From an uncultured Eubacteriales bacterium (lineage in GTDB: Bacteria > Bacillota > Clostridia > Oscillospirales > Acutalibacteraceae): DNA of 64,000 nucleotides. This document shows positions 40,435-50,383 of the stretch, piece after piece (position 1 is the stretch's first letter; each line of letters begins with the position of its first letter). Below the pieces are notes generated by a model. The model did no database searches. It worked only from the letters and a program-made list of their open reading frames with translations, and was not told where the DNA came from. Position numbers and translations under genes: made by a program. The stretch is taken from assembly GCA_934667845.1 (NCBI GenBank), contig CAKUMQ010000002.1, positions 22,049-86,048 of the forward strand, in the 5' to 3' direction.

Positions 40435-43239
40435 ATGGTTTGGCGGCGTTTGAAAAGAACAGCGGCGTTTCTGACGGCGGGGCTGGTAGCGCTCGGCGGT
40501 TTTTCCGTGTCGGCGGCGGCAGAGGAGGAGCGGGACGCGGCATCCCCGGCGGTACAGGAGGAGTCGGCGTCCCCGGCGGATTACAGCGCGTATCAGGCGG
40601 CATCCGCCGTTAAGACGCCGGGCGCACAGGAGATCGTGCTGTTTCAGGGAGAAAAGGAGCTTGCGGCGGGCGACAGCCTTCCGCTGACGGCTTCCGTGCC
40701 GTCGGACGGCCTTTACCGGGTGACGCTGACCTATCGCGGTACCGGGAAAAAATCCACTCAGCTCGCGCTGACCGTGGACGGGGCGGTTCCGTTTTCCGAG
40801 GCTGAACGGATCGAGTTCCCTACCTGGTGGGAAAACGGCACGACCGGCCGCCGGGACAACCGCGGCAACGAATTCAGCCCGGAACAGGTCATTTCCTCTG
40901 CGTGGATCACCGCGGACTGCCGCGACTACACCGGAAAATACGAGCAGCCCTATCAGCTGGCGCTCACGGCGGGAGACCACGCGCTTGCGCTGCGCGTGAC
41001 CGACGGCGCCGCAAAGCTGCAGCGGGTGGCGCTGACACCGGCGACGGAACCGGCTGCCTACGACCCGGCAGCCGTGTCGGGCGGCGACGTGGCGGACGTG
41101 ATTCCGATCGAGGGCGAGAGCGCGGTCTTGAAATCATCGCTTTCGCTGATCCCGCTGTCGGACGACAGCAGCCCGCGGGTCAGCCCCGCCGACCCGACGG
41201 TGAGCCGGTTGAATTACATCGGCGGCTCGCACTGGTCCTCCCCGAACGACACCATCACCTGGAAGGTGAACGTCGAAAAGGCGGGCTATTACGCGCTGGG
41301 CTTTTTATACCGGCAGAGCGAGCTGCTCGGCGGCGTCTCCTACCGGCGGCTGACGGTGGACGGAGCGGTTCCGTTTGCCGAAGCCGAAAGGATCAAATTC
41401 AAATACGGGACCTCATGGGATTACCAGACGTTTTCACAGGGGAACACGCCGTATTATCTGTATTTTACGGCGGGGGAGCACACCCTGTCGCTTTCGGTGA
41501 CAGCCGGGGAGCTGAACGAGATACATAAAGAGCTGGAAGCCACCGTCAGCCGTATGGGCGATCTCTATGTGGACATTACCATGGTGGTCGGCGAGACCGT
41601 GGACGTCAGCCGGAGCTATGAGCTGTTCAATCAGATCCCGCAGTTCAACGAGCGGCTGGAGGAGATGATCACGTCGCTGGAGTCGGTCGCGGATCGACTG
41701 GAGAAGTGGCAGGAGAAAAAGAGCGGTTCAAACGTGTCCGTTCTGCGCAACGCGGTGGAGACCATGCGCAAGATGCACGACCGCCCGTATTCCTCTCACA
41801 AGTATAAAAACGAATTTTATTCGGCGTATACAACGCTGAGCTCTTTGATGAGCTCGCTCACGGAGATGCCTCTGGACATTGACCGGATCTTCCTGATCGG
41901 CAAGTCGGCGGCGTTTACGGAGCCCCGGGCGTCCTTTTTTGAGCGCCTGTCCTTTTCCTTCCGCCGGTTCTGGCATTCTTTTACCGAGGATTACCGTGCA
42001 GCTGCGGAAAACGCCTCCGGGCAGCGGCCGCTGAACATCTGGGTGTCATGGGGCAGAGATCAGGCGCAGATGCTGGATGCGCTGATCCAGTCGGATTTTG
42101 TGGCGGCGGAAAATATTCCCGTCAACCTCCGGCTGGTGAACGCCAGCAACATCCAGGCGATCCTCTCCGGCAACGGGCCGGATATCATGCTGCAGATGTC
42201 GCACACGGAGCCGGTGAATCTCGCAATGCGCGGCGCACTGCTGGATCTGCGGCAGTTTGACGATTTTGAGGAAGTGACCCGGCGGTTTACGGAAAACGGG
42301 ACGCTGTCCTTTGCCTACCGGGACGGCACCTATGCCCTGCCGGATACGCTGGGCTTTTATCTGATGTTTGTGCGGACGGATATCCTGGAGGGGCTGGGGC
42401 TCAGCGTGCCGCGCACCTGGCAGGAGTTCATCCGCGTGACGACGATCCTGCAGCATAACAACCTCCAGGTGGCGCTGCCCTATACGCAGATCGCCTCCAG
42501 CGGCACGGTGAACGTCGGCGTCGGCGGTCTGACGCTGTACCCGACGCTGCTGATGCAGAACGGGCTGGAGCTGTATACGGCGGACCGGACCGGCTGCACG
42601 CTGGCTGAGGAGGAGTCGATCCGCGTCCTGACGCAGTGGACGGACCTCTATACCAAATATAAAGTGCCGGTCACTCTGAATTTTTATAACCGGTTCCGCA
42701 TCGGCAGCGTGCCGCTGGGCATTTCCGGCTACGCGACATATGTGGAGCTGGAGGCGACGGCGCCGGAGATCGCCGGTCGCTGGGAGGTCTATCCCATTCC
42801 CGGCGTAGAGCGCGCCGACGGAACGGTGGACATCACCTGCGCCGGGTCCGGCACGGGCTGCGCCATCACCAAAACGGCGAAGGAACCGGAAAAGGCGTGG
42901 GCTTTTCTGAAATGGTGGACAAAGGCAGAGACCCAGCTTAAGTATTCCGACTCGCTGGAATCGGTGCTCGGTCCGCTGGGGCGTGTCGGCACCGCCAACG
43001 TGGAGGCGCTTCTCGGCATGGACTGGAGCGAGTCGATGCGGGACACGCTGAAGACCCAGCTTTCCGCCGTGCGGCAGATCCCGGAAATTCCCGGCGGGTA
43101 TTATCTGGCGCGCGGGGTGGATCAGGTGTTCTGGAACGTGGTGGAGCAAAACGCCAACCCGACAGATACCGCGCTTTCGTGGGGAGCCGTTGTGGACGGC
43201 GAGATCACCCGTAAGCTGCGGGAATACGCCGACCGTTGA
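40435..43239 (+). CDS. Oversized ABC sugar-binding protein with two N-terminal beta-sandwich repeats
   Basis: A 934-residue secreted protein. A signal peptide (cleavage near VSAAAEE) has no lipobox. Two related beta-sandwich modules follow (about 60-205 and 220-375); both carry the LTVDGAVPF-EAERI motif near residues 112 and 306 and look like carbohydrate-binding modules. A helical spacer (about 380-500) leads to a periplasmic-binding-protein-type domain at 531-934 (PLNIWVSWGRD; GPDIMLQMSH; RTWQEFIRVTTIL). The normal binding-protein length is 420-550. It would capture the glycan for the two permeases just downstream. AAGGAGGA precedes the ATG at 40435. Confidence 0.8.
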   Translation: MVWRRLKRTAAFLTAGLVALGGFSVSAAAEEERDAASPAVQEESASPADYSAYQAASAVKTPGAQEIVLFQGEKELAAGDSLPLTASVPSDGLYRVTLTYRGTGKKSTQLALTVDGAVPFSEAERIEFPTWWENGTTGRRDNRGNEFSPEQVISSAWITADCRDYTGKYEQPYQLALTAGDHALALRVTDGAAKLQRVALTPATEPAAYDPAAVSGGDVADVIPIEGESAVLKSSLSLIPLSDDSSPRVSPADPTVSRLNYIGGSHWSSPNDTITWKVNVEKAGYYALGFLYRQSELLGGVSYRRLTVDGAVPFAEAERIKFKYGTSWDYQTFSQGNTPYYLYFTAGEHTLSLSVTAGELNEIHKELEATVSRMGDLYVDITMVVGETVDVSRSYELFNQIPQFNERLEEMITSLESVADRLEKWQEKKSGSNVSVLRNAVETMRKMHDRPYSSHKYKNEFYSAYTTLSSLMSSLTEMPLDIDRIFLIGKSAAFTEPRASFFERLSFSFRRFWHSFTEDYRAAAENASGQRPLNIWVSWGRDQAQMLDALIQSDFVAAENIPVNLRLVNASNIQAILSGNGPDIMLQMSHTEPVNLAMRGALLDLRQFDDFEEVTRRFTENGTLSFAYRDGTYALPDTLGFYLMFVRTDILEGLGLSVPRTWQEFIRVTTILQHNNLQVALPYTQIASSGTVNVGVGGLTLYPTLLMQNGLELYTADRTGCTLAEEESIRVLTQWTDLYTKYKVPVTLNFYNRFRIGSVPLGISGYATYVELEATAPEIAGRWEVYPIPGVERADGTVDITCAGSGTGCAITKTAKEPEKAWAFLKWWTKAETQLKYSDSLESVLGPLGRVGTANVEALLGMDWSESMRDTLKTQLSAVRQIPEIPGGYYLARGVDQVFWNVVEQNANPTDTALSWGAVVDGEITRKLREYADR

Positions 43240-43258
43240 GCGGAGGAGGGAAAATACC

Positions 43259-44170
43259 GTGACAAAGCCTCAAACAAAAACGCTGTCCCGCCGGCGTCTG
43301 GGAGATTCCGCGGCTGCCTATATCATGCTGGTGCCGTTCATGTTCTTCTTTATCGCCTTTACGGTGATCCCGGTCGTCAGCTCCGTGGTGCTGAGTTTTT
43401 TCTCGTATGACATGGTGTCTCTGCCGCATTTTTCGGGGCTGGAGAATTATCTGCGGATGTTTTCCGGCGACGAGGTGTTCCCGAAGGCGCTGGTCAATAC
43501 GCTGAAATTTTCCGTCGTGACCGGGCCGGTCAGTTATCTGCTGGCGTTTCTGCTGGCGTGGCTGATCAACGAATTCGGCAAGACGGCGCGCAGCATTCTG
43601 TCGTTTCTCTTTTATGCACCGGCGCTGGTCGGAAACGCCTATTTCATCTGGCAGATCGCCTTTTCCGGTGACAGCTACGGATATATCAACAGCTTTCTGA
43701 TCAATTTCGGGTTTATCGAATCGCCGATCAACTGGTTCCGCAACGTGAATTATAACTTCGGGATCCTGGTGTTTATTCAGCTGTGGATGAGTATGGGCGT
43801 TTCGTTTTTGGCGGATATTGCCGGTCTGCAGAACGTCAACCCGGAGCTTTACGAGGCGGGGGCGATCGACGGCATCCGCAACCGCTGGCACGAGCTGTGG
43901 TACATCACGCTGCCGGGGATGAAGGATATCCTGCTGTTCGGCGCCGTGATGCAGATCCAGGCGAGCTTTTCCATCGGCGCGGTCATTCAGACGCTGGCGG
44001 GCTATCCCAGCGTGAACAACTCCGTCGATACGATCGTATCGCATTTGCAGGACGTGGGCGCCGTGCGCTATGAGATGGGCTATGCCTCCGCCATATCGGT
44101 GGTGCTGTTCCTGATGATGGCGCTGGCGCGGCTGGTCGTGGGCAAGATCCTGAACGCACTGGGCCGCTGA
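43259..44170 (+). CDS. ABC sugar permease (MalF/LplB type), importer 1
   Basis: A 303-residue permease with six predicted helices and the EAA loop YEAGAIDGIRNRWHELWYITLP near 210-231, which docks the ATPase. The start is a GTG at 43259 with GGAGGAGGG upstream. It pairs with the next gene. No ATPase gene is in the operon, so a shared MsmK/UgpC-type ATPase elsewhere is likely. Confidence 0.92.
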   Translation: MTKPQTKTLSRRRLGDSAAAYIMLVPFMFFFIAFTVIPVVSSVVLSFFSYDMVSLPHFSGLENYLRMFSGDEVFPKALVNTLKFSVVTGPVSYLLAFLLAWLINEFGKTARSILSFLFYAPALVGNAYFIWQIAFSGDSYGYINSFLINFGFIESPINWFRNVNYNFGILVFIQLWMSMGVSFLADIAGLQNVNPELYEAGAIDGIRNRWHELWYITLPGMKDILLFGAVMQIQASFSIGAVIQTLAGYPSVNNSVDTIVSHLQDVGAVRYEMGYASAISVVLFLMMALARLVVGKILNALGR

Positions 44171-44201
44171 GCCTGCGGGTATGACGGGAGGATAAACGGT
44201 T

Positions 44202-45065
44202 ATGCAAAAACGGGCGCAATACAGACGCTATACCCGCAGTCGGTTTGGCAATTTTGTGATTTTTACATTTCTGACGGTCGTCGGACTGGTCTCGGTGCTG
44301 CCGATGGTCTACTGTGTGTGCACGGCATTTAAGCCGCTGGAGGAGCTGCTGATCTTTCCGCCGCGCTTTTTCGTCAGTCGGCCCACATGGGAGAATTTCA
44401 CGGCGCTTCCCACGCTGCTGGGCAATCTGCATGTGCCGCTGTCCCGGTATATTTTCAATTCGCTGTTTATTACGGGAGTTTCCACGGTCCTGCAGATCCT
44501 GGCAGCCTCTTTGGCGGCGTTCGTCTTTTCCAAGACGAAGGTGAAAGGGCGCGTGGTGCTGTTTTACATCGTGCAGTTTTCACTGCTCTACAACGGCTAC
44601 ACCCTTGCCATTCCGCAGTTTCTGATCTTCAACTGGACGCATATCGTGGATACCTACTGGGTGTACATTCTGCCTGCCATCCCCTCCTCCATGGGGGTGT
44701 TCCTGATGAAGCAGTATATGGACTCCAGCATCCCCGGTACGCTGATCGAGGCGGCGAAGATCGACGGGGCGTCGCTGTTTAGGATCTACGGATCGCTGAT
44801 CATGCCGATCTCCAAACCGGCATGGATGACGCTGCTGCTGTTCTCGTTCCAGAGCATGTGGTCGGCGGTGCCGTCCGGCACGGTGTACAGCGAAAGCCTC
44901 AAAACGCTGCCGTATGTGATGTCGTCGATCTCGTCGGGCGGCACCGCCCGGGCGGGCAGCGCCATGGCGGTCACGGTGATGCTGATGATCCCGCCCATTT
45001 TGGTGTATTTCATCTCGCAGAGCAATGTCATGGAGACGATGAGCACGGCGGGCATGAAGGGCTGA
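44202..45065 (+). CDS. ABC sugar permease (MalG/YtcP type), importer 1
   Basis: A 287-residue permease with six helices and the EAA loop IEAAKIDGASLFRIYGSLIMP near 186-206. LPAIPSSMGVFLMKQYMDSSIPG is typical of the MalG partner. It starts 32 bases after the first permease and completes importer 1 with the large binding protein. Confidence 0.92.
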   Translation: MQKRAQYRRYTRSRFGNFVIFTFLTVVGLVSVLPMVYCVCTAFKPLEELLIFPPRFFVSRPTWENFTALPTLLGNLHVPLSRYIFNSLFITGVSTVLQILAASLAAFVFSKTKVKGRVVLFYIVQFSLLYNGYTLAIPQFLIFNWTHIVDTYWVYILPAIPSSMGVFLMKQYMDSSIPGTLIEAAKIDGASLFRIYGSLIMPISKPAWMTLLLFSFQSMWSAVPSGTVYSESLKTLPYVMSSISSGGTARAGSAMAVTVMLMIPPILVYFISQSNVMETMSTAGMKG

Positions 45066-45085
45066 CGCAAGGAGAGTGGACTAGG

Positions 45086-47206
45086 GTGAAAATAAAAAGG
45101 GTGCTGTGTGTCCTTGTATCGGTACTGCTTTTGGGAGTGGGAAGCCATCCCGTTTCGGCGGCGCAGATCCGCCCGACCGACAGCTTCACACATCAGAATA
45201 CCGGCAGCGGTCAGGAGACCGTTGCCATGCCGGACGTCTTTGCGGTCTCCCGGGTGGTCAGCGCGCGGTCGCTGGGCTTTGAGGAGTCGCTGTCCGGCAT
45301 CAGCGATATGACCTGCGACGAAAAAGGACATGTGTATGTGCTCACGGAAGAGGGGCTGATCGTCGAATTCGACAAAGACGGCAGCTTTATCGGGCAGCAC
45401 ATTCTGAAGACCGCCGCCGGAGAGGAGATCACCTTTTCCGGGGCGCAGGGGATCCTGGCTGCCGACGGTATGCTCTATGTCGCGGACACCCAGAACAACC
45501 GGGTGCTGTGCAGCACGGATGACGTGGTCAAACAGGAGATCACCGTGCCGGAATCGGCGCTGATCCCGTCGGATTTCGTTTTTTCGCCGACAAAGATCGC
45601 CAAGGACGGCAAGGATTATCTCTATGTCATCAGCAAGGGCTCCTATTACGGCGCGGTGATGTATGATCCCGCCGGTACCTTTGTCGGATTTTACGGCGCC
45701 AATACCGTGCAGTCGTCGGTGCTGTCCACGCTGGCGTATTTCTGGGACACGCTGACGCAGAACGACATTAAGCGCGGCAAAAAGGTCAAAACGCTGCCGT
45801 ACCAGTTTGTGGACATCTGCGTGGACGCGGACGATTTTGTTTATACCTGCACGGGTCTGACCTCCGGCGGCACCGGCACCGGGCAGGTGCGCATGCTCAG
45901 CCCGGGCGGCACCAACATCCTGTACCGTATGCAGAAGGACGGTACCCGCGTCGGCTCCGCCTCCTTCAATTTCGGCGAGACGGACTATGCCCGTCGGCTC
46001 AAGCAGCGGGTCAACCAGAATTTCGAGAGCGTGGCGGTGGACGCCGACGGCTATATTTACGCGCTTGATATCGTGTACGGGCTGGTCTATGTCTACGATA
46101 CCGACTGCCATCTGATCACCGCCTTCGGCGGCGGCGAGGGCATGGCGGCGCAGGACGGTCAGTTCATCCAGTCGGTGGCGCTGGCTGTCTCGGAGGACCG
46201 CGTGTATGTGGCGGACGCGCAGAACGGGTCGGTGACCGTGTTTGAAAAGACCGCGTTCGGTCAGACGCTGATGGCGGCACAGAAGCTGACCCTGGATTCG
46301 CGCTACACGGAGAGTGAAGCGCTGTGGGACAAGGTGCTGCAGCAGGATGCCGGCAATCAGCTGGCGCTGTGCGCCAAGGGCAAGATCGCCTACCTGAACG
46401 GGGACTATTCTGCGGCCATGGCGTATGCGCAGGAGGGGCTTGACTATGTGGTTTACGGGCAGGCGCTCAAACAGCTTCAGACGGCGTTTATCAGCCGGAA
46501 TTTCGGGTGGCTGTTCGGCGGCGCGCTCCTGCTGATCGCCGGTCTCACGGCGGCGGCTGTCTGGCTGCGGCGCCGGAAAAAGGCGGTGATCCGCCACCCG
46601 AAGCTGCGGATATTTTTCCGCGCCTTCCTGCATCCCTTTGAATCGTTCAACGCCGTGCGCTATAAAGACGGCGGTTCGTTGGCTCTGGCGGTCTTCCTGA
46701 CGGTGCTGTATTTTGTCTCCGGGGTGCTGGCGGTACTCGAGAGCAATTTCCGGTTTACGTCCTTTGACGAAAAGACCTTTAACTCCCTGTTTGAAATTCT
46801 CAGGACCGTGGGGCTGGTTTTGCTGTTCAGCCTCGCCAACTGGGGCATCAGCGTTTTGCTGCAGGGCATCGGAAAGCTGCGGCATGTGTTTATCGTCACG
46901 GCGTACAGCACGTTCCCGCTGATCGTGTACAACTTTGTGTCGATCCTGCTCTCCTGGACGATCACCTCGCCGACCAGCACGCTGCTGTACGGGCTGATGC
47001 TGACGGCGATGATCTGGACGGGCGTGGTGCTGTCTGTCGGACTGATGGTGGTGCATGACTTCTCCTTTTTCCGCTATCTGGTCTCGGTGGCGGTCGGGCT
47101 GTTCTTTATGTTCCTGATCGTCTTTATCCTGTTTGTATTCGGGATCCTGGTGTCGCAGCTGTGGAGTTTCGCCTCGACCGTGTTTTTGGAGTACTCGTAT
47201 CGTTGA
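45086..47206 (+). CDS. NHL-type beta-propeller fused to a YIP1-like membrane domain
   Basis: A 706-residue envelope protein. A signal peptide (VLCVLVSVLLLGV) precedes an extracytoplasmic beta-propeller of about 350 residues with NHL-like blades such as MLYVADTQNNRVLCS, GYIYALDIVYGLVYVY and RVYVADAQNGSVTVFEK. A short TPR-like helical segment (ALWDKVLQQDAGNQLALCAKGKIAYLNGDYSAAM) follows, then a transmembrane helix near 470 and a YIP1-type bundle of about five helices to the C-terminus. It lies between the permeases of importer 1 and the DUF5696 gene. It may sense or gate the transporter; no function is known. The start is a GTG at 45086 with AAGGAG upstream. Confidence 0.75.
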   Translation: MKIKRVLCVLVSVLLLGVGSHPVSAAQIRPTDSFTHQNTGSGQETVAMPDVFAVSRVVSARSLGFEESLSGISDMTCDEKGHVYVLTEEGLIVEFDKDGSFIGQHILKTAAGEEITFSGAQGILAADGMLYVADTQNNRVLCSTDDVVKQEITVPESALIPSDFVFSPTKIAKDGKDYLYVISKGSYYGAVMYDPAGTFVGFYGANTVQSSVLSTLAYFWDTLTQNDIKRGKKVKTLPYQFVDICVDADDFVYTCTGLTSGGTGTGQVRMLSPGGTNILYRMQKDGTRVGSASFNFGETDYARRLKQRVNQNFESVAVDADGYIYALDIVYGLVYVYDTDCHLITAFGGGEGMAAQDGQFIQSVALAVSEDRVYVADAQNGSVTVFEKTAFGQTLMAAQKLTLDSRYTESEALWDKVLQQDAGNQLALCAKGKIAYLNGDYSAAMAYAQEGLDYVVYGQALKQLQTAFISRNFGWLFGGALLLIAGLTAAAVWLRRRKKAVIRHPKLRIFFRAFLHPFESFNAVRYKDGGSLALAVFLTVLYFVSGVLAVLESNFRFTSFDEKTFNSLFEILRTVGLVLLFSLANWGISVLLQGIGKLRHVFIVTAYSTFPLIVYNFVSILLSWTITSPTSTLLYGLMLTAMIWTGVVLSVGLMVVHDFSFFRYLVSVAVGLFFMFLIVFILFVFGILVSQLWSFASTVFLEYSYR

Positions 47207-47226
47207 CGAGGGTGGAGATAAAGCGT

Positions 47227-49437
47227 ATGAAACGATGGAAGAACATATTGGTGGCGGCGCTGATGGTGCCGGGGCTGCTCGCTTTCCCGGGCTGTGCTTC
47301 TCTTGAGACGGAGGACTACGTCATTCCGGCGGAAAAGCCGTCTGCCGGTTCGGGCGTGGTGGCGCAGAATGCCGCCTATCAGCTGGAGTGGGACGATCAG
47401 CAGCACTGTGCGCTGCTGCGGGACCGGGCGACGGACTATGTCTGGTCCACCACCCCCTACGGGGCGTACAGGGAGGGGAGCGGCTCGGTGGCGCTCAACT
47501 CGGCGCTGGCGATCGAATATTACGATCTGACGGATCTATCGGTTCAGTCGGACAGATCCTACATTGCGGTGGAGGAGGGCAACAGCGCCACCGAGACTGT
47601 GGAAAACGGCGTCAGGATCACCTATTACTTCCCCCAGGCGGAGATCACGGTGCCGCTGACGCTGACGCTGGAGGAAACGGGACTGCGGGCGACGGTAAAG
47701 GCGGCGGACATCGTGGAGTCCGGCAAGACCCGGCTGATGTCGGTGTCGCTGCTGCCGTATCTGTGCTCTGCGCAAAAAACAACGGATCGCACCGCTTATC
47801 TGATGGTCCCGACCGGCAGCGGGGCGCTGATGTACACGGATGACGACCGGTCGGCAAACGGCCGCGCCTATTCCGGGGAGGTCTACGGCACGGATGCCGC
47901 CCGGCTGCTGCTGCACCCGGTGGAGAACGAGGAGGCGATCTGCCTGCCGGTGTTCGGGGCTAAGACCGATGCGCAAAACGCCCTGTTTGCCGTCATTGAT
48001 CAGGGCGCCGGGGCGGCGTGGATCGAGGCACTGGCGGGAAACAGCCGCTATGACTATGCTAACGTATACGCCCGCTTTCTCTATCGCGGGTATGACGAAA
48101 TGGAGTACAGCAGCCGCTGGGAGAGCAAGGCGCTTTCCGCCGGCTGCAAGTCGGATGCGGTGTACTCCGTCTGCTACTATCCGCTGAAAGGGGAGCAGGC
48201 GGACTACACCGGCATGGCGCAGCTCTACCGACAGTATCTGCGGGAAAACGGTCAGCTGCAAAAGAGTGCGGCAGAGCAGAAAGCGTATCAGGTCACCTTG
48301 ATCGGCGGGGTGGAGACCCGGCAGTTTTTCCTCGGCATTCCGTATGAGCGCGTGACCCCGCTCACCCCGTACAGTCAGGCAAAAACGATGCTTTCGGAGC
48401 TGACGGAGGCGACGGGCGCGGCGCCCGCCGTGCTGCTGAAGGGCTACGGCGAGTCCGGCGTCAGCCTGCGGAAAGTGGGCGGCGGATTCGGCTTTGCGGG
48501 GGCGATGGGCCGCCGCGGCGAGCGGGAGGCGCTGCTGACCTATTGCCGGGAGAGCGATATTCCCGCTTTTCTCGACTATGAGCTGAACCGCTTCACGCAG
48601 TCCGGCAGCGGCTTCCGCGCCATCTTCGACACGGCAAAGACTGCGGTGCTGCAGGCGGCGGCAGCCTATCCGCTCAAGCGGAATATCCGGTCGCCGGACG
48701 ACAGCTATCCTAAGATCCGGCTGTTAAAGCGCGCCCTGCTGCCGACGGCGGTGGAAAAGGTGCTGAAAGCGGTGCCCGAAACGGCGGAGGTGAGCTTCGG
48801 CTCGCTGGGAGCCTGCGCCTATTCGGATTACACGCAGGAGGAGACCTACCTGCGGGGAAATATCGAGACCCAGGTGCCGGAGCTGATCCGGCAGGTGCAG
48901 GAGCAGGGGAAAGCCGTGGCGCTGCGATCCGCCAACGGCTATGCCGCCGGGGTGGCGGATACCGTGTTTGAGGTGCCGGTCCAAAACGGGCACTACGCGT
49001 CGTTTGACGAAAATATTCCCTTTTATCAGATGGTCTTCCGCGGCAGCGTCCCGCTGTATACCACCCCTGTGAATTACGCCGCAGACACACGCGCCTTTTT
49101 GCTGGACGCCGTGGAGGCGGGGGTCTCGCCGGGGTTTGCGCTGACGGGACAGCATGTGCCGTCGCTGACGACAGCCGAAACGGACGATTACTTTTACGCT
49201 GCGGAATACAGCGGGCAAAAGGAGACGCTCGTTCGGCAGGTGGCGGAGACAAAGGCGTATTTTGCGGCGATCGGCTCGGCGGAAATAACCGCCCATGCGC
49301 TGCTGGACGGCGGCGTGACGAAGACGGAATTCGCCAACGGCGTGACGGTGCTGGTGAACCACGGCGACACGGCTCAGACAGCGGAGGGACACACGGTGGC
49401 GGCACAGTCGTATGTGTTTACCGGCGGCGCGTCGTGA
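47227..49437 (+). CDS. DUF5696-type lipoprotein
   Basis: A 736-residue lipoprotein (lipobox AFPGC, C23). An N-terminal beta-rich half (YQLEWDDQQHCALLRDRATDYVWSTTPYG, a strand-rich galactose-mutarotase-like stretch) is followed by a half with barrel-like alternation (PAVLLKGYGESGV, DIPAFLDYELNRFTQSG, SFGSLGACAYSDYTQEE), so a surface-bound glycosidase of a new family is conceivable. I assign DUF5696 from memory of such proteins beside YIP1 and sugar permease genes. GGTGGAG precedes the ATG. It is encoded between importers 1 and 2. Confidence 0.65.
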   Translation: MKRWKNILVAALMVPGLLAFPGCASLETEDYVIPAEKPSAGSGVVAQNAAYQLEWDDQQHCALLRDRATDYVWSTTPYGAYREGSGSVALNSALAIEYYDLTDLSVQSDRSYIAVEEGNSATETVENGVRITYYFPQAEITVPLTLTLEETGLRATVKAADIVESGKTRLMSVSLLPYLCSAQKTTDRTAYLMVPTGSGALMYTDDDRSANGRAYSGEVYGTDAARLLLHPVENEEAICLPVFGAKTDAQNALFAVIDQGAGAAWIEALAGNSRYDYANVYARFLYRGYDEMEYSSRWESKALSAGCKSDAVYSVCYYPLKGEQADYTGMAQLYRQYLRENGQLQKSAAEQKAYQVTLIGGVETRQFFLGIPYERVTPLTPYSQAKTMLSELTEATGAAPAVLLKGYGESGVSLRKVGGGFGFAGAMGRRGEREALLTYCRESDIPAFLDYELNRFTQSGSGFRAIFDTAKTAVLQAAAAYPLKRNIRSPDDSYPKIRLLKRALLPTAVEKVLKAVPETAEVSFGSLGACAYSDYTQEETYLRGNIETQVPELIRQVQEQGKAVALRSANGYAAGVADTVFEVPVQNGHYASFDENIPFYQMVFRGSVPLYTTPVNYAADTRAFLLDAVEAGVSPGFALTGQHVPSLTTAETDDYFYAAEYSGQKETLVRQVAETKAYFAAIGSAEITAHALLDGGVTKTEFANGVTVLVNHGDTAQTAEGHTVAAQSYVFTGGAS

Positions 49438-49453
49438 GGAGAGGGGTGCTGTG

Positions 49454-50368
49454 ATGAAAAAACGAAAGCATAAGGGCGGCATTGAAGCCATCAAGCAGCG
49501 GTACGGGTATTGGTTTGTGGCTCCCTGGCTGTTCGGTATTGCGGTTTTTGTGCTCAAGCCGCTCGCCACCTCCCTGCAGTTCGCTTTCAGCGATGTCAGC
49601 TTTGCGGGCAACGGTGTGGAGACCGAATTTCAGGGGCTGAAATGGTTTCGCTATCTGCTGGTAGAGGATCCCGACTACATCGACCGTGCGCTCGCGTCGC
49701 TGGCGTCGATCCTGACCTCGCTGCCGATCATTCTGTCGCTGTCTCTGGTGCTGTCGCTCGTCTTAAACCAGAAGTTTAAGGGACGGATGCTTGCCCGCAG
49801 CATTTTCTTCCTGCCGGTGATCATCAGCTCCGGCCCCGTGATGAGCGTGCTGGCGACGTTCAGCATGAGCGAGGATCTGTCCGCCTCGTTTGCGGCGAGC
49901 GACACCGTGCAGAGCGCGTACATGGAAGTGATCGACTTCCAGGAGATCCTGATGCGGCTGAACCTGCCGGACAGCATCAATTCACTGATGACCGGCTATC
50001 TGTCCGACACCTTCAACCTGATCTGGAGCTGCGGCATACAGATCCTGCTGTTTGTGGCAGGACTGCAATCCATTCCGGAGCAGCTGTATGAGGTCGGCAG
50101 GGTCGAGGGCGCCAGCGCATGGGAGAAGTTCTGGTATATTACCGTGCCGATGATGGGGCGCACCATTCTGCTGGTGGCGTTTTACACGATGGTGCAGCAG
50201 TTCGGCACCGGCAGCCAGCTGGTGGATTCCGCCACCACGCTGCTGCGCAAGCAGGTGTATGACCGCAGCTCGGCGATGCTGTGGCTGTATTTTCTGTGCG
50301 TCGGGCTGGTGATGGCGGCGATCTTGTGGCTGTACCGGAAGCTGTGCCTGAACCGTTGGGAATCCTGA
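49454..50368 (+). CDS. ABC sugar permease (MalF/LplB type), importer 2
   Basis: A 304-residue permease with six helices and the EAA loop YEVGRVEGASAWEKFWYITVP near 212-232. The loop between helices around residues 130-170 is longer than in importer 1, with acidic residues. It is preceded by the DUF5696 gene and pairs with the next permease. Confidence 0.92.
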   Translation: MKKRKHKGGIEAIKQRYGYWFVAPWLFGIAVFVLKPLATSLQFAFSDVSFAGNGVETEFQGLKWFRYLLVEDPDYIDRALASLASILTSLPIILSLSLVLSLVLNQKFKGRMLARSIFFLPVIISSGPVMSVLATFSMSEDLSASFAASDTVQSAYMEVIDFQEILMRLNLPDSINSLMTGYLSDTFNLIWSCGIQILLFVAGLQSIPEQLYEVGRVEGASAWEKFWYITVPMMGRTILLVAFYTMVQQFGTGSQLVDSATTLLRKQVYDRSSAMLWLYFLCVGLVMAAILWLYRKLCLNRWES

Positions 50369-50383
50369 AGGAGGTGGTGATCG

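Noticed and set aside
44786..47056. Minus-strand open frame of 756 codons
   Set aside because: Antisense to the permease and NHL/YIP1 genes; His/Arg/Gln-rich without motifs.
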